NCBI GenBank assembly: GCA_016936555.1
Contig: JAFGXR010000121.1
Location: 1 to 64,000 of the forward strand
From: Spirochaetales bacterium
Lineage (GTDB): Bacteria > Spirochaetota > Spirochaetia > DSM-2461
Length of the DNA: 64,000 nucleotides
Reading direction: 5' to 3'
Below are positions 15,001-24,225 of the stretch, piece after piece. Position numbers and translations under genes: made by a program. The notes under the pieces were generated by a model that was not told where the DNA came from, did not search any database, and was given only the letters and a program-made list of their open reading frames with translations. Each line of letters opens with the position of its first letter. Position 1 is the stretch's first letter.

Positions 15001-16827
15001 TTATTTTTTTGTTTTTATAATCAGAACAACCAGAGCCGATGTCAGCACCGCTATGACAGCCAGCAGGGCTATGATCAGACTGGAGCGGCGATTATTCTTC
15101 GCAAACAATTCCATCAGCTCGTCGTCGCTGTAAATAGCTTTCAGATCGGGCGGATTGTCCTTGTCAATCATGGCCTGGGCCCAGTCGGCCGGGTAGCCGT
15201 AAAAGCTCAGAACGGAAGAGGCCATTCCGCGGGCCACAGTGTCAAAAACGCCGTTATGCTCGGTCCGCATCTCCCCGTCCTTGTGTTTTATAAGGAGGAA
15301 ATGGAACAGTTCGAGCCAGCGGTCCATCATGATATTTCCCATCTCTTCCGACCGGGCGGTCAGATAAGCCGAAACATCGCCGTTCTTTTGCCCGGCCATT
15401 CGCTCAGCTTCTTCCTCCATCATTTTCTGACGGTCTTTGAAGAGATCTTCCAGTTCCTTCTGCACTTTCCTTATGTCGATGATAATCGCCTTATAGCGGA
15501 GAGCCGAAAAATTGGAAACCATATTGAAGAGCCAGTAGGCTGAATTGTCTGTGACTTCTGTCGGACGGTTGTTCTCCTCCCGCAGGCAGGCCGGGAGGGA
15601 TGACACGCCGCTGTAAACCGGCAGATATACTGTCATGTAGGTATCGTCGACACCGAACCAGTTGATCCCTCCGATTGAATCGGGAACCTTTTGGCGGGAC
15701 TGGGAGATAAAGGAGTAACCGGTATACTGAACGGATACGGGGCGGTCGTGGCTGTAATAGTATTCTCTGGCGACAGCATTATCGGGCCTCAGCCTGTAGG
15801 GATAGCCGAAAGCTCCGGCCCAGATTCCCCTGGTCATATTCATATCGGTGCCTTCAAAATGGTCGCGCATCAGATCCATCAGGTCTGAAGGGGAGAGGGT
15901 GGCATCGGCTTTAACCCAGAGGGGCAGCCTGTTGGCTATGATGCCGTTCGCCGTTCCTTTAGCCGGAAATTGTCTTTTTACATCGCCGTTCAGAATATAA
16001 TCCTTCCAATCCGAAGTCCCGCGGTTCACTTTCCGGTAGATATTCCACAGGCGTCCTTCGGTCTGGCGGATATCCGTTACATTCATAACCGTATAGACAT
16101 CGGCAAAGCTGAAGTCCTCATCCTCTCCGTCCCATAAACCGTTTTCCCGGGCGAAGGAAATAACATCATCGGAATAGAGGCAGTTCTCACTGTCGTCGAG
16201 AGGAAACGTCGTAATGCGGCTCGAATCGGCATGACCGCTCACATATCCGTCGGGAACTCTCATGGCGACCCAGACCGATCCGGTTCCCCGGGGGCCTTTG
16301 CTTATCATCTCCATGATCCAGGCTTCCTCTTTGTCGGCAATGGAAAAGCTTTTGCCCGGACCGTAGAATCCGTATTCCTCCGTCAGGGAATCTATGAGCT
16401 TTATGGCTTCCCTGGCCGTGGTGGCCTTTTTCAGAGTTATGGTCGTCAGTAAACCGGTATCCATTTTCCCATCGTAAAAATAGGCGGCGTCGCCGAGCAT
16501 GGGTGTAAAAGAGGAGTCCCCGATAACCAGTTGTTTTTCATTCATATGCCCGGTTATTTTATAATTGATTCCCGAGAGATCGACATTGGCTGTGACGGGC
16601 CTTTCCTCCCAATTACTGCGCAGGGTTTCCATTGACCCCGATGCCTTTTCCTCTCCGGGGGAAAAAGCCATATACCCGCCGGTGAGATTGCTGTCGCGGC
16701 TGTAGGAAACCATGACAGAGCCGTCTGCCGAGGCTCCGGCCGTAACAATTATGCTCGTATTGGCGGAAAGAAAGGGCGAGGTAATGAACAGGAATAAAAG
16801 GGCGCTAAGTATAGTAATTCTCTGCAT
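15001..16827 (-). CDS. C69 (dipeptidase)-family protein with Cys-to-Asn change, membrane-anchored
   Basis: A 608-residue exported protein. A signal peptide (ITILSALLFLFITSPFLSA) is followed by ANTSIIVTAGASADGSVMVS, which aligns with the N-terminal-nucleophile start of peptidase family C69/U34 (normally A-C-T). The Cys nucleophile is replaced by Asn, while the next residue, Thr, is kept. The rest keeps family features (GPGKSFSIADKEEAWIMEM, SGHADSSRITTFPL, RLPLWVKADATLS). A C-terminal helix (about 582-603) with a basic tail anchors it in the membrane. Either inactive, or using Thr after cleavage one residue later. Divergent from the permease pair at 16882. Confidence 0.8.
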   Translation of the reverse strand: MQRITILSALLFLFITSPFLSANTSIIVTAGASADGSVMVSYSRDSNLTGGYMAFSPGEEKASGSMETLRSNWEERPVTANVDLSGINYKITGHMNEKQLVIGDSSFTPMLGDAAYFYDGKMDTGLLTTITLKKATTAREAIKLIDSLTEEYGFYGPGKSFSIADKEEAWIMEMISKGPRGTGSVWVAMRVPDGYVSGHADSSRITTFPLDDSENCLYSDDVISFARENGLWDGEDEDFSFADVYTVMNVTDIRQTEGRLWNIYRKVNRGTSDWKDYILNGDVKRQFPAKGTANGIIANRLPLWVKADATLSPSDLMDLMRDHFEGTDMNMTRGIWAGAFGYPYRLRPDNAVAREYYYSHDRPVSVQYTGYSFISQSRQKVPDSIGGINWFGVDDTYMTVYLPVYSGVSSLPACLREENNRPTEVTDNSAYWLFNMVSNFSALRYKAIIIDIRKVQKELEDLFKDRQKMMEEEAERMAGQKNGDVSAYLTARSEEMGNIMMDRWLELFHFLLIKHKDGEMRTEHNGVFDTVARGMASSVLSFYGYPADWAQAMIDKDNPPDLKAIYSDDELMELFAKNNRRSSLIIALLAVIAVLTSALVVLIIKTKK

Positions 16828-16881
16828 ATGCTAAAAATATCCTTTGACAACTTTTCACATTATGTACTACTTTGCTTAAAT

Positions 16882-17811
16882 ATGAAACTGATAAAGTTTG
16901 TCTGGGCTGTTCTTCTCACCCTTGCGGTTCTGACCATCCTCGTCATACTCCCGGCCGTTCTCGTTCCTGCCGAAGAGGGAATCAGACTGGATTTGATGTC
17001 GATCCGCCGTCAGTTCATTGTACTGGGGAATTCCCTGATTTCGGGAGATTTTTTTATCTACAGAAGCGGCCGATATCTCCGGAATCTTCTGGAATCCCTC
17101 CCTGCTTATACCTATACGACCTTTTATTACGCTCTTTTCGGGTCCATCGTCAGTCTGTTTCTGGGGCTGTTTATGGGGATGTTTCTCCTCCGTTCCAACC
17201 GGACAAGGCTTATTGAAACCGCCGGTTTTATCAGCCTCGTCCCCGATTTTATGATCGCAACGCTGCTGCAGCTTTTCGTTATTAAACTGACCGGCCTGAC
17301 AGGGCTTAACCTCGTCCGGATCGGATCGACGGGAAGCGACAGAAAGGCGGTTCTTCTCCCTATTATCACCATGGCCGTTACGGCGGGATTTTATCTGACC
17401 AGAAGCATATACAGCCATTCCTACAAGGAACTGGGGGAGGATTTCGTCCTCTTCGCCAAAGCGAAGGGAATCGACAGGAGAAGCATTTATCTCCGTCATA
17501 TCTTTCCCTCTGTTGTCAAAAATCTGCGAAGCGATCTGAAAAAATATCTTACGCTGATCATTTCCAATCTTTTCATTATCGAAAGGATTTTCAACATACC
17601 CGGGATCTCCCGGCTCTTTTTCACCTTCGCCTACTCTGTGGGCTGGCAGTATACGGGCGCCGCGGGGAAAGGGCGGTTTACAGCCCTCATCTCTACACAG
17701 ATAAACGTCGCCCTTATCTCGCTTATCGCCTTGATCGGCATCTATTTCGCCGTTTACTGGATCCTCTATGGAATCTTGCGGATTCTTCTAAAGGCGGTCT
17801 CCGGTGAGTAA
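16882..17811 (+). CDS. Peptide-type ABC permease (DppB/OppB-like)
   Basis: Start ATG 16882 gives MKLIKFVWAVLLTLAV and the first helix; the open frame reaches back to 16828 without support. The 309-residue protein has six helices and the loop that contacts the ATPase (LGEDFVLFAKAKGIDRRSIYLRHIFP), typical of the DppB/OppB family. RIFNIPGISRLFFTFAY is the usual penultimate family signature. It overlaps the second permease by 8 bases. There is no binding protein or ATPase in the cluster, so the pair must share partners encoded elsewhere. Confidence 0.88.
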   Translation: MKLIKFVWAVLLTLAVLTILVILPAVLVPAEEGIRLDLMSIRRQFIVLGNSLISGDFFIYRSGRYLRNLLESLPAYTYTTFYYALFGSIVSLFLGLFMGMFLLRSNRTRLIETAGFISLVPDFMIATLLQLFVIKLTGLTGLNLVRIGSTGSDRKAVLLPIITMAVTAGFYLTRSIYSHSYKELGEDFVLFAKAKGIDRRSIYLRHIFPSVVKNLRSDLKKYLTLIISNLFIIERIFNIPGISRLFFTFAYSVGWQYTGAAGKGRFTALISTQINVALISLIALIGIYFAVYWILYGILRILLKAVSGE

Positions 17812-18709
17812 ACTCAATAAAACCCTGATTCTGGGCATGACAATGCTTATCTTTCTCATTCTGGTCGCCATCGCCGGACCTTCCATTGCCCCTTATCCCG
17901 ATGACTGGGACGATAAGATCCACACTTCCGAAGAGGAGACCTCCGCCTCGCCTTTTCCTCCCTCGGAAGGGCATCTGATGGGAACCGATTTCTACGGATA
18001 CGATATGTTCTCCATGATTCTCAGGGGCGCCAGATACACCCTCTTTTTCTGTCTCGCTGTTTCACTGGTCCGGGTGGTTCTCGGAACAGTCGCGGCGCTT
18101 TTCATCGGCTGGCGCTCCCGGGAAATAAAAAGCAGTCCGGTTCTGGGGGGACTGGCTGCGGTCCCGATTGTTATTTTTCTCTATCTGCTGTTTGCGGGGG
18201 TAAGCTATAACTCTCCGGTTCCCCCCTGGATTCTCGCCATATTCCAGGGAATCGTCATCATGCTCTTCGGTCTTCCGGGGGTTATCGGCGTTCTGGAGGA
18301 AAAAGTTGCCGACCAGAGGGAGAAGTCCTATGTGGAAGCGGCTGTTTCGTCGGGAGCCGGTCCTGTCCGCATCCTTTTCAAACATATTCTCCCCTTTCTG
18401 ATTGAACCGATTCTTATCATCTTTTCCCATGAAACCATTTCGGTTCTGACCATTATCGGCCAGCTGGGAATTCTTAATATGTTTATCGGCGGTGCGAGAA
18501 TTCAATTTGATCCTGTCATCTTTCTATCCAATTCTCATGAGTGGGCGGGACTGATCGGTAATTATAAGGGTTATATCTCCAGCGCTTCAAACTGGCTGAT
18601 CCTTTTTCCCCTTATGGCGTATTTTCTGGTCCTCGTCGCGTTGTATTTGTTTTCGAGAGGCCTGGAAAAGTATTTTCACAGGAAATACGGGAACGCGCCC
18701 CATGTTTAG
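17804..18709 (+). CDS. Peptide-type ABC permease (DppC/OppC-like)
   Basis: Starts at GTG 17804, overlapping the first permease by 8 bases. The 301 residues contain an N-terminal helix, then the family's HLMGTDFYGYDMFSMILRGARYTL motif (normally GTD..GRD..SR...G.R.SL). The ATPase-contact loop is EKSYVEAAVSSGAGPVRILFKHILP. About six helices. It forms a heterodimeric channel with the preceding protein. Near its end it meets the convergent flavodoxin-like gene, overlapping by 4 bases. Confidence 0.88.
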   Translation: MSKLNKTLILGMTMLIFLILVAIAGPSIAPYPDDWDDKIHTSEEETSASPFPPSEGHLMGTDFYGYDMFSMILRGARYTLFFCLAVSLVRVVLGTVAALFIGWRSREIKSSPVLGGLAAVPIVIFLYLLFAGVSYNSPVPPWILAIFQGIVIMLFGLPGVIGVLEEKVADQREKSYVEAAVSSGAGPVRILFKHILPFLIEPILIIFSHETISVLTIIGQLGILNMFIGGARIQFDPVIFLSNSHEWAGLIGNYKGYISSASNWLILFPLMAYFLVLVALYLFSRGLEKYFHRKYGNAPHV

Positions 18710-19185
18710 GGAATGGCGGCTACGGCTTTTGCCGCCAATTCCGATTTCTGTTCATCCGTCAGATCTTTTGTCGCCGAAGAAATAACATCGACGGTTTCCG
18801 CTCCGTTTTTTTCGAGGCGGGTTTGCAGCTGTCCCGTGTATTTATCCAGAAACCAGCGGTTGGCCGTGACGAAAAGAGATACTTTTCTGTCTGCAATATC
18901 CGGCCCGGAGTCTAGCCAGTCCCTGACCGGTTCTTTGAACGTGAAAGCCATAACGGCTCCGTACAGGAAAATCGCGCCGTACGGGGATAGGTCGGCACCG
19001 GCAAGCTCTGATGCGGATTTCTCTTCAAAGGCTATTGAGCGGGAGTCTAAATCCGAGCGGAGCCGTTCCAGCCAGGGATCGATGTTTTCGTTGCTCTCTT
19101 CGTATATGAAAAGAACCGGGCTCTCGGGGTAAGCCATGGTCAGCGCCAAAGCTCCCATTATGATTGTAAGAATGACTTTTTTCAT
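18706..19185 (-). CDS. Exported flavodoxin-like domain protein
   Basis: A 159-residue protein. The signal peptide is VILTIIMGALALTMAYP, followed by an alternating strand-helix pattern (SPVLFIYEES, then GAIFLYGAVMAFTFKEPVRDWL, then KVSLFVTANRWFLDKYTGQL) like a flavodoxin fold. The phosphate loop that binds FMN is not evident, so flavin binding is doubtful. It is the last gene after the SAM hydrolase/GNAT genes, 35 bases downstream, and may belong to that operon. Confidence 0.6.
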   Translation of the reverse strand: MKKVILTIIMGALALTMAYPESPVLFIYEESNENIDPWLERLRSDLDSRSIAFEEKSASELAGADLSPYGAIFLYGAVMAFTFKEPVRDWLDSGPDIADRKVSLFVTANRWFLDKYTGQLQTRLEKNGAETVDVISSATKDLTDEQKSELAAKAVAAIP

Positions 19186-19220
19186 AATAAAACTATAGCA
19201 CCGATTCCATGAGTGAAATA

Positions 19221-19784
19221 TTAATTTTCTGTAAACACCAGCTCCCAGTGGACCATCTTACGGGACTCCTGGCCGGCCATATAGCGGTGGTCCCTCTGTC
19301 CTTTCATTGAAAAGCCTAGTTTTTCCGCTATACGGGCCGCCGTGTCATTTTCCGGTCTGTGGTCCAGGGTCACGCCCCTGAAACCGAGATGGTTGCGTCC
19401 CATTTCGATCAGAAGCTTCGAAGCCCTGGTCATGATGCCTTTATTCCAGTATCCGCGGTTCAGAACGAATCCGATTCCACCGGTATTGTTTTCCTGATCG
19501 ACAGAATGGAAGTCGCATGTGCCGATCATTTTTCCGTTTTCCTTCCATACAATGGCATAAGCCGGAGGAAGCCCCTTTTCCGGACGTTTCAGAAAGAACT
19601 CCTCAATACCGGACTCAACTTCCTCCAGGGAGCGGTAGGGCCCCCAGGGGAGGTATTGTACAACCACTTCATCGCTTCCGTACTCGAACATATCTTCCGC
19701 ATCGGAGAGCCGGACAGGTCTCATTATGAACTGATCGTCTGCCAGCTGAGGAATATTGCGGAGTTTTTCCGGAGAAATCATCAT
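19221..19784 (-). CDS. GNAT acetyltransferase (RimJ-like)
   Basis: A 187-residue GNAT-fold enzyme that transfers acetyl from acetyl-CoA to an amine, probably on a protein N-terminus or small molecule. It has the RimJ/RimL layout: FIMRPVRLSDAEDMFEYG at the start, IGTCDFHSVDQENNTGGIGFVLN in the core, RGYWNKGIMTRA as the CoA pyrophosphate loop region, and VTLDHRPENDTAARIAEKLGF near the end. Its start overlaps the stop of the SAM hydrolase (TGATG), so the two are translationally coupled. The target is unknown. Confidence 0.85.
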   Translation of the reverse strand: MMISPEKLRNIPQLADDQFIMRPVRLSDAEDMFEYGSDEVVVQYLPWGPYRSLEEVESGIEEFFLKRPEKGLPPAYAIVWKENGKMIGTCDFHSVDQENNTGGIGFVLNRGYWNKGIMTRASKLLIEMGRNHLGFRGVTLDHRPENDTAARIAEKLGFSMKGQRDHRYMAGQESRKMVHWELVFTEN

Positions 19785-20626
19785 CAGGCCTTCTTAAAAG
19801 TGACTTTCCAGTCATTCCCCGTACCGATACGGAACTTTTCGACAAAGCTGCCCAGGTTGGTGGCAATGGCGAAGTTCCCGATTTCATTGTTATAGATGAG
19901 CTCGCTGTCTTTCTCCACATCGGAGAAGGTCCGGCAGTAGGGGAGGGTGGTTCTGTATTTGCTCTCGCCGTTGCAGGTGATTTCCGTTTCCACTTTGTCG
20001 CCGAACTGAATCTCCATTTTCTCGAAGAAGTCTATGGGAATATTGGTCCAGACCATTCCGAAGTGGGGGTCTTCTATATCGAGGACTCCGGTCAGCACAT
20101 CTCCCTTCAGTTCCGGGTCGATGATTTCGTGCATGACAATCTCTTCAACCGGGAATTCCGGCCCGACTCCTTCAAAATCAATCACTCCCGCAGCCAGGCG
20201 GGCTCCCGTGTAGGCATAGACATCCCTGCCGTGAAAGACATGGGATTTTTCGCTTCCCTTTACGCGGTTGACGCTTTCATCTATTTCCCTGACCGCGACA
20301 ATGCCGACATGCTTTTTCAAATGTGTCAGAGACCCGTTGTCCGGTGTTACGATATAGTGCCCGTCCGCCGTTTTCGCCACGACGCTCTTTCTTCCCGAAC
20401 CGACGCCGGGATCGATAACCGAAACAAATACGGTTTCCTCCGGCCAGGCGTGGCAGGTCTGGTAGAGAGAATAAGAGGCTTCCCATGTGTTGAATCGGGG
20501 AATCATATGGGTGAGATCGAACATGCGCAGCGAAGGATCGACTTTTGCCGAAATGCCGTGCATCTGCGACACGGTTCCCTCGAGAATCCCGAAATCGCTC
20601 TGAAATACTATCAGTTTATCTTTCAT
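19784..20626 (-). CDS. SAM hydrolase (DUF62 family), copy 2
   Basis: Family of S-adenosyl-L-methionine hydrolases that split SAM into adenosine and methionine, related to fluorinase/chlorinase enzymes. Start ATG 20626 (280 residues) overlaps the upstream paralogue's stop by ATGA; a longer frame reaches 20653. Conserved features seen: QSDFG near residue 8, DLTHMIPRF, SVIDPGVGSGRKS, the nucleoside-binding TPDNGSLTH and FHGRDVYAYTGARLA. These include the Asp/Arg/His set that activates water in this family. It does not carry the insert that marks halogenating members as far as I can judge. Soluble, tandem with a paralogue of equal length. Confidence 0.9.
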   Translation of the reverse strand: MKDKLIVFQSDFGILEGTVSQMHGISAKVDPSLRMFDLTHMIPRFNTWEASYSLYQTCHAWPEETVFVSVIDPGVGSGRKSVVAKTADGHYIVTPDNGSLTHLKKHVGIVAVREIDESVNRVKGSEKSHVFHGRDVYAYTGARLAAGVIDFEGVGPEFPVEEIVMHEIIDPELKGDVLTGVLDIEDPHFGMVWTNIPIDFFEKMEIQFGDKVETEITCNGESKYRTTLPYCRTFSDVEKDSELIYNNEIGNFAIATNLGSFVEKFRIGTGNDWKVTFKKA

Positions 20627-21465
20627 TTTATTTTCCTTAAGGTTATCTTCCACTCGGGGCCGGCCCCGATTTTATAGGTGGCGGAGAAGTCCCCCTGGTG
20701 GAGAGCCACAGCGGCCATAAGCATGGAGTTTACATAAATTAGCGGCTCGAGCATACCCACATTGCCGAAAGAACGAACATAGGGAACGATGCTCCGGTAT
20801 CGTCTTTCCCCTTTATAGGTGACAAGAACTTCAAGCTCGTCGTTGAGTTTGAAACCGGCTTCATCGAGCATTTCTCCGTTGATATTGGTCCAGAGATGGC
20901 CGAAACGTATATCCAGGACTTCAACCGTTCCGTCTATCCGGCCTTCGGAAATAAGGGCCTGCTCGATATCCATTTCGATAATGTCATCAACTTTCAATTC
21001 CGGACCGACGCCTTCGTAGTCTATAACGCCGGAAGCCAGTCTGGCTCCCGTGTAGGCATAGACATCCCGTCCGTGGAAAGTGTGTGAATTTTCCGAACCT
21101 TTGAGCCTGTTGACCGATTCGTCGATTTCTCTCAATGATTCAATTCCGAATTTCTGTTTCATATGTGTCAGGGTCCCGTTATCGGGAGTGACGATATAAT
21201 GTCCCGTCGTGGTTTTCGCGACAACGGATTTTCTCGTCGTGCCCACGCCCGGGTCGACGACGGAGACAAATACAGTGCCTTCCGGCCAGAACTGCACTGT
21301 CTGAAAAAGCCTGTATGAACCTTCCAGTATCTGAAAGGGGGTGATGCCATGAGTCAGATCGTGAATCTCCAGATCTTTGGAGACTCCTTTCGCGACACCG
21401 TACATGGCGCTGACGGCGCCGTCGTTCAGGCCGAAGTCACTCTGCAAAACCAGTAAGTTATTCAT
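20623..21465 (-). CDS. SAM hydrolase (DUF62 family), copy 1
   Basis: A 280-residue paralogue of the next gene with the same motifs: LQSDFGLNDGAV, DLTHGITPF, SVVDPGVGTTRKS, TPDNGTLTHM and FHGRDVYAYTGARLA. Predicted product: adenosine plus methionine from SAM. Many genomes have one such gene; two side by side could form a heterotrimeric enzyme or differ in substrate. It lies 27 bases downstream of the ECF transporter T subunit, which suggests that the transporter and the hydrolases serve one salvage pathway around SAM, methionine or a nucleoside. Confidence 0.9.
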   Translation of the reverse strand: MNNLLVLQSDFGLNDGAVSAMYGVAKGVSKDLEIHDLTHGITPFQILEGSYRLFQTVQFWPEGTVFVSVVDPGVGTTRKSVVAKTTTGHYIVTPDNGTLTHMKQKFGIESLREIDESVNRLKGSENSHTFHGRDVYAYTGARLASGVIDYEGVGPELKVDDIIEMDIEQALISEGRIDGTVEVLDIRFGHLWTNINGEMLDEAGFKLNDELEVLVTYKGERRYRSIVPYVRSFGNVGMLEPLIYVNSMLMAAVALHQGDFSATYKIGAGPEWKITLRKIK

Positions 21466-21492
21466 TCAATACTCCTTATCCGATTTACTTAT

Positions 21493-22323
21493 TTAAATGA
21501 ATGGATTCCAGAAACGTCCGTGATTTATGAAAATCGTCACGGCGACGGATCCGGCGAATATAGTTACGGTAAAAATAATAACCATTATATCGTCGCGGCT
21601 GAGCTTTCTCGTATGATACCAGGTCCGCTTGTTGTGCTTGGCGAATCCCCTCAGATCCATGGCGTCGGATATGTTGTTGATCCGGTCCAGGGAGGACATA
21701 ATCAGGGGGAAAATCATCTTGAAATATTCTTTGATTCTTTTGCCTAATTTCTGTTTCTTCGACATCTCCAGACCTCTCGCCTGCTGCGCTTTGGATATGA
21801 TCTGGTACTCCGAATAGATATCCGGCAGATAGCGCAATGTCAGGCTCACCGTATAGGCGACCTTATAGTGGAGGCCGATGCGGTTCATGCTGGCGGCGAA
21901 CTCGCTGGGGTGGGTGGTCAGGAAAAACAGCAGTCCGAAGGGGATCGTCGCGGCGTATTTGGAGATCTTTGTCAGCTGATAGAAAAGCTGTTCCTCTGTC
22001 ATGGTGTACCTTTCGGTAATGGCGAACAGAACATGCTCTGTTCCGTAGAGCCGGACACCGTAGCCGGGATCGAAGATGAAGGTCATGATAAAGTTCAGCG
22101 TAACAAAGAAAGAGATGTAATAGAGGACGACTTTCAGATCGCGGAGCTTTATGCCCGATACCCGGAAGGTGAGGACAGCCAGAACCATTACGACACCTAT
22201 GACTCTTACGTCGAAGGTGAGCATGACAGTGAATGTCATGGCCAGAAATCCGATGAGCTTACTCACACCACAGAGATTGTGAACAAATGAATCCGCCTCG
22301 TTGTAATTGAAGAGCTTTTTCAT
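21493..22323 (-). CDS. ecfT: ECF transporter T component (EcfT)
   Basis: A 276-residue membrane protein, the transmembrane coupling subunit of an energy-coupling-factor vitamin/metabolite importer. It has several helices (about 23-60, 70-90, 115-140 and a last one at about 248-268). The two coupling helices contain the Ala-Arg-Gly type motif (KAQQARGLEMS, MDLRGFAKHN) that contacts the ATPases. The start overlaps the ATPase stop (ATGA). With 22320-24038 and 24226-24768 it forms a complete dedicated ECF system. Confidence 0.88.
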   Translation of the reverse strand: MKKLFNYNEADSFVHNLCGVSKLIGFLAMTFTVMLTFDVRVIGVVMVLAVLTFRVSGIKLRDLKVVLYYISFFVTLNFIMTFIFDPGYGVRLYGTEHVLFAITERYTMTEEQLFYQLTKISKYAATIPFGLLFFLTTHPSEFAASMNRIGLHYKVAYTVSLTLRYLPDIYSEYQIISKAQQARGLEMSKKQKLGKRIKEYFKMIFPLIMSSLDRINNISDAMDLRGFAKHNKRTWYHTRKLSRDDIMVIIFTVTIFAGSVAVTIFINHGRFWNPFI

Positions 22324-24038
22324 TTATCCCTCCTTAATGAGGCTTCATGGCTGATAAACCTGTCAACCAGTGATTTGGGGTTCTCAATGCCTATATGCCG
22401 GGCGATATGATAGATCGATGTTTCCTTGAGCGATCCTTTTTCGACGATATCCACATTGGTGAGGACATCGCTCGAGTCGGTATCGGCGATCAGTTCCCCT
22501 TCGCTGAGCACGATGGAGCGTTTGGTGTACTCCATCATAAGGTGCATGTCGTGGGTGATGAGGATGATGGTTATTCCCAGTTCTCTGTTCAGTTCCTTCA
22601 GAAATTCCATTATCTCAGTGTAATGACGGTAGTCCTGTCCGGCCGTCGGTTCATCGAGAATGAGAATTTCCGGTTCCAGTACCAGGATGGAGGCGATGGT
22701 AACCCTTTTTTTCTGACCGTAGCTGAGGGCGCTGATCGGCCACTTCATAAAGCGCTCGAGGCCGCAGATTCTCATGGTCTTTTCAACCCGTTCCGCAATT
22801 TCCTCATCTCCGATGCCCCTGAGCCTGAGGCCGAGGGCGATTTCATCGAAAATCCGGTGTTCCGTAATCATATGGTTGGGATTCTGCATCACGTAGCCCA
22901 CGACGGTGGCTCTTTCGGCTATACTCCGGCTTCCGGCGTTTTCTCCATTGAAAAGAATCTCCCCGCTGTGACCTTTTTCAAAGCCGCAGATCAGTTTGGA
23001 CAAAGTGGATTTTCCCGCACCGTTACGGCCTACAATGGCCAGCATTTCCCCTTTTTTTATACTGAAATTGATATCCTTCAGAATTTTCCGGCTCGTATAG
23101 GCGAAGGTGAGGTTCTTAACGCCCAGGGTTTCATCTCCCTTCGCTTCGGGAAGATCAATTTCCTCGGCTCTGTACCAGCGTAAAATCTCTTCTTTATGGG
23201 AATCGATATCGATGCTGCTCATATAGGCGGGATTCATCTCCGGAGTGATATTTATCCCGGCGTATTTGAGAAGAGTCACATAGAGCGGTTCCCGTATGCC
23301 GAACCGGAAAAAAAGATCGGAGGCAATCATGTCGTGGGGAGCCATATCGGCGACGATTTCCCCCTCATGCATCAGGACTATACGGTCCACATCTCTGTGA
23401 AGAACATCTTCGATCCTGTGCTCTATGATGATAACGGTTTTCCCCGATTTTCTGTGAATATCATCGATCAGCTCCATGGCTTTTTTTCCTGTTGCCGGAT
23501 CGAGGTTCGCGAGCGGCTCGTCAAAGAGCAGGATATCTACATCGTCAACCAGAACACCTCCCAGCGAGGTCCGCTGCTTCTGACCTCCCGAGACTTCCTG
23601 GGGAGAGTTCTTCAGAACGCTGCCGAGGCCGACAAGTTCCGCGACTTCCGCGGCCCTCCGCTTTAATTCCGGTGTAGGGACAAGATCGTTTTCCAGGGCG
23701 AAAACAATATCCTCCACAACGGAAAGCCCGACGAACTGGCCGTCCGTATCCTGCAGCACGGTTCCGATGGATTTGGATAAATCGGATATTTTAAGAGCCG
23801 ACGGATTTTTACCGGCTACCAGGAGCGACCCCTCTATCTTTCCTTTATAGGAATGGGGAATGAGTCCGTTAATGCAGTTTCCCAGAGTGCTTTTCCCGCT
23901 GCCGCTCGGTCCGATAATGAGGATCTTTTCGCCTTTATTAATAGTAAGATTGATATTTTTTAAAGTCGGTTTGGATTGGGCGAAATACTTGAAGGTAAAA
24001 TCACTGAACCCGACTGCCGGTTCCTGTTTCATTGTCAA
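22320..24038 (-). CDS. ECF transporter double ATPase (fused EcfA1-EcfA2)
   Basis: A 572-residue protein with two ABC ATPase domains in one chain. Domain 1: Walker A GPSGSGKST at about 43-51, signature VSGGQKQR, Walker B ILLFDEPLANLD, His-switch IIIEHR. Domain 2 (from about 300): Walker A GRNGAGKST, signature LSYGQKKR, Walker B ILILDEPTAGQD, ITHDMH. It energises the T and S components. Other ECF systems use two separate ATPases; the fused form is also common. Translationally coupled to EcfT downstream; an 188-base gap with a repeat element separates it from the S component upstream. Confidence 0.93.
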   Translation of the reverse strand: MTMKQEPAVGFSDFTFKYFAQSKPTLKNINLTINKGEKILIIGPSGSGKSTLGNCINGLIPHSYKGKIEGSLLVAGKNPSALKISDLSKSIGTVLQDTDGQFVGLSVVEDIVFALENDLVPTPELKRRAAEVAELVGLGSVLKNSPQEVSGGQKQRTSLGGVLVDDVDILLFDEPLANLDPATGKKAMELIDDIHRKSGKTVIIIEHRIEDVLHRDVDRIVLMHEGEIVADMAPHDMIASDLFFRFGIREPLYVTLLKYAGINITPEMNPAYMSSIDIDSHKEEILRWYRAEEIDLPEAKGDETLGVKNLTFAYTSRKILKDINFSIKKGEMLAIVGRNGAGKSTLSKLICGFEKGHSGEILFNGENAGSRSIAERATVVGYVMQNPNHMITEHRIFDEIALGLRLRGIGDEEIAERVEKTMRICGLERFMKWPISALSYGQKKRVTIASILVLEPEILILDEPTAGQDYRHYTEIMEFLKELNRELGITIILITHDMHLMMEYTKRSIVLSEGELIADTDSSDVLTNVDIVEKGSLKETSIYHIARHIGIENPKSLVDRFISHEASLRRDK

Positions 24039-24114
24039 CTCTGATAATGGATTTTGGGATGAACTTTATTCGAACCATATCTCCCGGGGTGTGCCGCAAA
24101 AGTCTATTGGGAAA

Positions 24115-24208
24115 CCCTCACCCCCGGCCCTCTCCCAAAAGGAGAGGGAGTAAGGATCATATTTTGTTCAATTTTTCCTTCTCCTTTCGGAGAAGGTCAG
24201 GATGAGGG
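24115..24208. repeat. REP/BIME-like palindromic element (paired hairpins)
   Basis: Two hairpins, CCCTCTCC/GGAGAGGG (24128-24148) and CCTTCTCC/GGAGAAGG (24177-24196), are flanked by outer ends CCCTCA (24115-24120) and TGAGGG (24203-24208) in inverted orientation. A related single unit is at 40031-40077. It sits between the ECF S and ATPase genes, where it may stabilise or attenuate the message. Confidence 0.65.
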
Positions 24209-24225
24209 TTGTAAGATGAAATACT

